From QHCA01 sp003244095 (GTDB taxonomy: Bacteria > Actinomycetota > Actinomycetes > Mycobacteriales > QHCA01), in NCBI GenBank assembly GCA_038329965.1, contig JBBQNN010000002.1, positions 1 through 64,000 on the forward strand: a stretch of 64,000 nucleotides of DNA, written 5' to 3'. The translations under genes and the position numbers were made by a program. Positions 61,491-64,000 of the stretch are shown here, one piece after another. Numbering within the stretch: the first letter of the stretch is position 1; each line of letters starts with the position of its first letter. Under the pieces are notes generated by a model. The model did no database searches, had not been told where the DNA came from, and was given only the letters and a program-made list of their open reading frames with translations.

Positions 61491-61522
61491 GGCCGATCTC
61501 GGGCCGTGAAAGACTCGACCGC

Positions 61523-62701
61523 ATGCTGCGCTGGTTGACCGCAGGTGAGTCGCACGGGCCGGCCCTCGTCGCCATCCTCGAGGGTCTGCCCGCCGGCGTC
61601 GCCATCACCACGGCCGAGATCGCCGAGCAGCTGCAGCGGCGCCGCGGGGGCTACGGCCGGGGCGCGCGGATGGTCTTCGAGCAGGACGCCGTCGAGATCC
61701 TCGGCGGCGTGCGCCACGGGCTCACCCTCGGCAGCCCCGTCGCGGTCCAGGTCGGCAACACCGAGTGGCCCAAGTGGGATCGCGTCATGTCACCCGATCC
61801 GGTCGATCCCGCCGAGCTCGACGGCATCGCCCGCAACGCCGCGCTGACCCGGCCCCGCCCCGGACACGCCGACCTGGTGGGCATGCAGAAGTACGGCTTC
61901 ACCGACGCTCGGCCGGTCCTCGAGCGGGCCAGCGCCCGGGAGACCGCCGCCCGGGTCGCGCTCGGGGCGGTGGCTCATGCCTTTCTCCGGGCCGCGGTCG
62001 GTGCCCAGGTGATCTCCCACGTGGTCAGCATCGGCGCCGCGAGCGCCCCGGCCGACGTCGTGCCGACCGCCGCCGACCGCGACGCCATCGACAAGAGCCC
62101 GGTGCGCTGCCTCGATGCCGCGGCCGCCGACGCGATGGTCGCCGAGATCGACGCGGCCAAGGCAGCCGCCGACACCCTGGGCGGTGTCGTGGAGGTCGTG
62201 GTGCACGGGCTGCCGCCGGGCCTGGGCAGCCACGTGCACTGGGACCGGCGGATCGACTCCCGCCTGGCCGGTGCCCTGATGGGGATCCAGGCGATCAAGG
62301 GCGTGGAGGTCGGCGACGGGTTCGAGACCGCCCGCCGCCGCGGATCGGCCGCGCACGACGAGATGGTCGCCACCGCCGACGGCGTCCGCCGGCTGACCGG
62401 CCGGGCCGGGGGCACAGAGGGGGGCATGACCACGGGTGAGGTGCTGCGGGTCCGGGCCGCCATGAAGCCGATCTCGACGCTGTCCCGCGCGCTGTCCACC
62501 GTGGACACCGCCACGGGTGAGCCGGCCAAGGCAATCGCGCAACGCTCCGACGTGTGCGCCGTGCCCGCTGCCGGCATCGTGGCCGAGGCGATGGTGGCCC
62601 TCGTGCTGGCCGGCGCCGTCCTGGAGAAGTTCGGGGGCGACGCGGTGGCCGAGACCCGGCGCAACGTCGAGGCCTACCTCGGCACGCTGGTCGTCCGGTG
62701 A
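61523..62701 (+). CDS. aroC: chorismate synthase
   Basis: Converts EPSP to chorismate using reduced FMN. The 392-residue protein shows TAGESHGPALVAILEG, RRRGGYGRGARM, RPGHADLVGMQKYG, RASARETAARVA and GGTEGGMTTGEVLRVRAAMKP, the family signatures. It restarts the shikimate genes after the pilus locus. The stop overlaps the aroK GTG. Confidence 0.97.
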   Translation: MLRWLTAGESHGPALVAILEGLPAGVAITTAEIAEQLQRRRGGYGRGARMVFEQDAVEILGGVRHGLTLGSPVAVQVGNTEWPKWDRVMSPDPVDPAELDGIARNAALTRPRPGHADLVGMQKYGFTDARPVLERASARETAARVALGAVAHAFLRAAVGAQVISHVVSIGAASAPADVVPTAADRDAIDKSPVRCLDAAAADAMVAEIDAAKAAADTLGGVVEVVVHGLPPGLGSHVHWDRRIDSRLAGALMGIQAIKGVEVGDGFETARRRGSAAHDEMVATADGVRRLTGRAGGTEGGMTTGEVLRVRAAMKPISTLSRALSTVDTATGEPAKAIAQRSDVCAVPAAGIVAEAMVALVLAGAVLEKFGGDAVAETRRNVEAYLGTLVVR

Positions 62702-63201
62702 CCAGGCCGAGCGTGGTGCTCGTCGGCCCGCCCGGCGCGGGCAAGTCCTCTGTCGGGCGGGCGCTCGCCGAGCGGCTCGGCGTGACCTTCCGCGACACCG
62801 ATGCCGACATCGCCGCCACGGCCGGCAAGGACATCCCGACGATCTTCTACGACGACGGCGAGCCGGCCTTCCGGGCGCTGGAGGCCGCGGCCGTGGCCCG
62901 CGCCCTGGCTGAGCACGACGGCGTGCTCGCCCTCGGCGGCGGGGCGATCCTGGCCGAGACCTCACGTGCCGCGCTGCGCGGGCACACCGTGGTGTTCCTC
63001 GACGTCGGCATGGCCGCCGCCGCCCGCCGCGTCGGGCTGGCCCGGGACCGGCCGGTGCTGACGCTCAATCCCCGGGCCATGTTGCACGCGTTGCTGGCCG
63101 AACGCCGCCCGCTCTACGAGGAGGTCGCCACCCACACGGTCGCCACCGACGACCGCACCCGCGCGCAGGTGACCGACGCGGTCATGGAAGCGCTGGGGTG
63201 A
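62698..63201 (+). CDS. aroK: shikimate kinase
   Basis: Phosphorylates shikimate. The 167-residue P-loop kinase has Walker A GPPGAGKSS, the substrate-binding DTDADI, the GGGAI loop and the lid arginine in RRPLYEEVA. GTG at 62698 overlaps aroC; the stop overlaps aroB. Confidence 0.95.
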   Translation: MTRPSVVLVGPPGAGKSSVGRALAERLGVTFRDTDADIAATAGKDIPTIFYDDGEPAFRALEAAAVARALAEHDGVLALGGGAILAETSRAALRGHTVVFLDVGMAAAARRVGLARDRPVLTLNPRAMLHALLAERRPLYEEVATHTVATDDRTRAQVTDAVMEALG

Positions 63202-64000
63202 GCGCCGCCAGGATCACCGTCGGTGGGGACCATCCGTACGACGTCGTGATCGGGTCGGACCTGTCGGCCGAGCTCCCCCCGCTGCTGGGCGCCGCTGCCC
63301 AGGTCGCCGTCCTGCACTCACCGGCGGTGGCCGACCGGGCCGCGGCGCTGGCGGGCCTGCTCTCCCGTGCCGGGTTCCTGGTGCACCAGCTGGGCGTACC
63401 CGACGGTGAGGAGGCCAAGACCCTCGCGGTGGCGGGCCACTGCTGGGAGGCGCTGGGCGCGGCGGCCTTCACCCGCACCGACGCGGTGGTCGGTATCGGC
63501 GGGGGGGCGGTGACCGACCTGGCGGGATTCGTCGCGGCGGCCTGGCTGCGCGGGGTGGCAGTGGTCCATCTGCCGACGACACTGCTGGGCATGGTCGACG
63601 CAGCGATCGGCGGCAAGACCGGGATCAACACCGGCGCGGGCAAGAACCTCGTCGGCGCCTTCCACCCGCCGGCCGGCGTCATCTGTGACCTGGACGCCCT
63701 GCGGACCCTGCCGCGGGACCACCTGGCCAGCGGCCTGGCCGAGGTGGTCAAGTGCGGGTTCATCGCCGACCCGGCCATCCTGGACGTGCTGGACGGCGGG
63801 GCGCCCCTGGACAGCCTCGGTGAGCTCATCGAGCGCTCCGTACGGGTCAAGGCCGATGTGGTGGGCCGGGACCTGCGGGAGGCCGGCCCGCGCGAGGTGC
63901 TCAACTACGGCCACACGCTGGGGCACGCGATCGAGCGGGTCGAGGGGTACGCGTGGCGGCACGGCGACGCGGTGTCGGTCGGCCTGGTGTTCGCCGCGGA
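63198..64000 (+). CDS. aroB: 3-dehydroquinate synthase, partial at window edge
   Basis: Cyclises DAHP to 3-dehydroquinate with NAD and a divalent metal. Visible: GGGAVTDLAGFVAAAWLRG, PTTLLGMVDAAIGGKTGIN, LAEVVKCGFI and the metal His site LNYGHTLGHAIE. The 268 visible residues are about three quarters of the usual length; the last metal-ligand region and C-terminus lie beyond 64000. Confidence 0.95.
   Translation, partial: MSAARITVGGDHPYDVVIGSDLSAELPPLLGAAAQVAVLHSPAVADRAAALAGLLSRAGFLVHQLGVPDGEEAKTLAVAGHCWEALGAAAFTRTDAVVGIGGGAVTDLAGFVAAAWLRGVAVVHLPTTLLGMVDAAIGGKTGINTGAGKNLVGAFHPPAGVICDLDALRTLPRDHLASGLAEVVKCGFIADPAILDVLDGGAPLDSLGELIERSVRVKADVVGRDLREAGPREVLNYGHTLGHAIERVEGYAWRHGDAVSVGLVFAA

Noticed and set aside
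61492..61499. GCCGATCT upstream of aroC as a sixth sigma-28 promoter
   Set aside because: The -35 position 16 nt upstream reads CAGA, not TCAA, and aroC is a housekeeping gene.
1..64000. tRNA genes, rRNA genes or CRISPR arrays
   Set aside because: No cloverleaf-like TPsiC segment (GGTTCGAAT) with matching arms, no rRNA sequence and no regularly spaced repeats were found by reading.

Overview
The window is high-GC, GTG/TTG-rich DNA with very short intergenic spaces and many 4-bp stop/start overlaps. Gene content (phosphatidylinositol-phosphate synthase, PimA-type mannosyltransferase, EF-G-like protein, pyridoxal synthase PdxS/PdxT) and gene order thrS-HIT-pgsA-acyltransferase-pimA ... pdxST-yebC-ruvCAB-yajC-secDF-apt-rel ... 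hisS-aspS ... rarA ... alaS-ruvX-mltG-aroE ... aroCKB place it firmly in the Actinomycetota. A complete type IV pilus (T4P) locus with FliA/WhiG-like promoters suggests a filamentous or zoospore-forming lineage rather than a mycobacterium; I cannot name the genus.

Region 1 (1-9.1 kb) is accessory and decaying: an IS3-type element running off the left edge, a frameshifted GNAT acetyltransferase, an IS110 C-terminal scrap, an intact quinone-oxidoreductase-like dehydrogenase, a seemingly complete ISAs1-family element with terminal inverted repeats, an XRE/TPR regulator convergent with a GNAT gene, a TPR-regulator stump, a frameshifted HAD hydrolase, and an orphan promoter/operator with no recognisable gene behind it.

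Region 2 (9.1-43.1 kb) is conserved core: threonyl-tRNA synthetase and a HIT protein; phosphatidylinositol mannoside synthesis (pgsA-patA-pimA); vitamin B6 synthase; Holliday-junction processing (ruvCAB with a LexA/SOS box); Sec translocase accessory proteins; adenine salvage and the stringent-response enzyme Rel; histidyl-, aspartyl- and alanyl-tRNA synthetases; a secreted peptidoglycan amidase; RarA; RuvX; MltG; AroE.

Region 3 (43.1-61.5 kb) is a T4P locus inserted between aroE and aroCKB: a 35-codon leader ORF, a DUF4388 protein, an MglA-like small GTPase, PilB, PilT, PilC, two PilA-type pilins, PilV- and PilW-like minor pilins, three tandem PilX-like paralogues, prepilin peptidase, PilM, PilN, PilO and a PilP-like protein. 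Two regulatory layers are visible. Five intergenic sites share the pattern (T)CAA-N16-GCCGATRN, the signature of sigma-28 (FliA/WhiG) promoters, always with exactly 16 nt spacing and each in front of a pil transcription unit. The long 5' leader of the first pilin gene holds a sequence that closely matches the cyclic di-GMP-I (GEMM) riboswitch core and can form the closing stem. PilB also carries an MshEN-like N-terminus, so c-di-GMP may act on both pilin expression and the extension motor. This coupled sigma-28/c-di-GMP pilus system is the most interesting part of the window.

Region 4 (61.5-64 kb) resumes the shikimate pathway (aroC, aroK, aroB; aroB runs off the right edge). No rRNA, tRNA or CRISPR array was seen. 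All calls are by reading; no searches were run.
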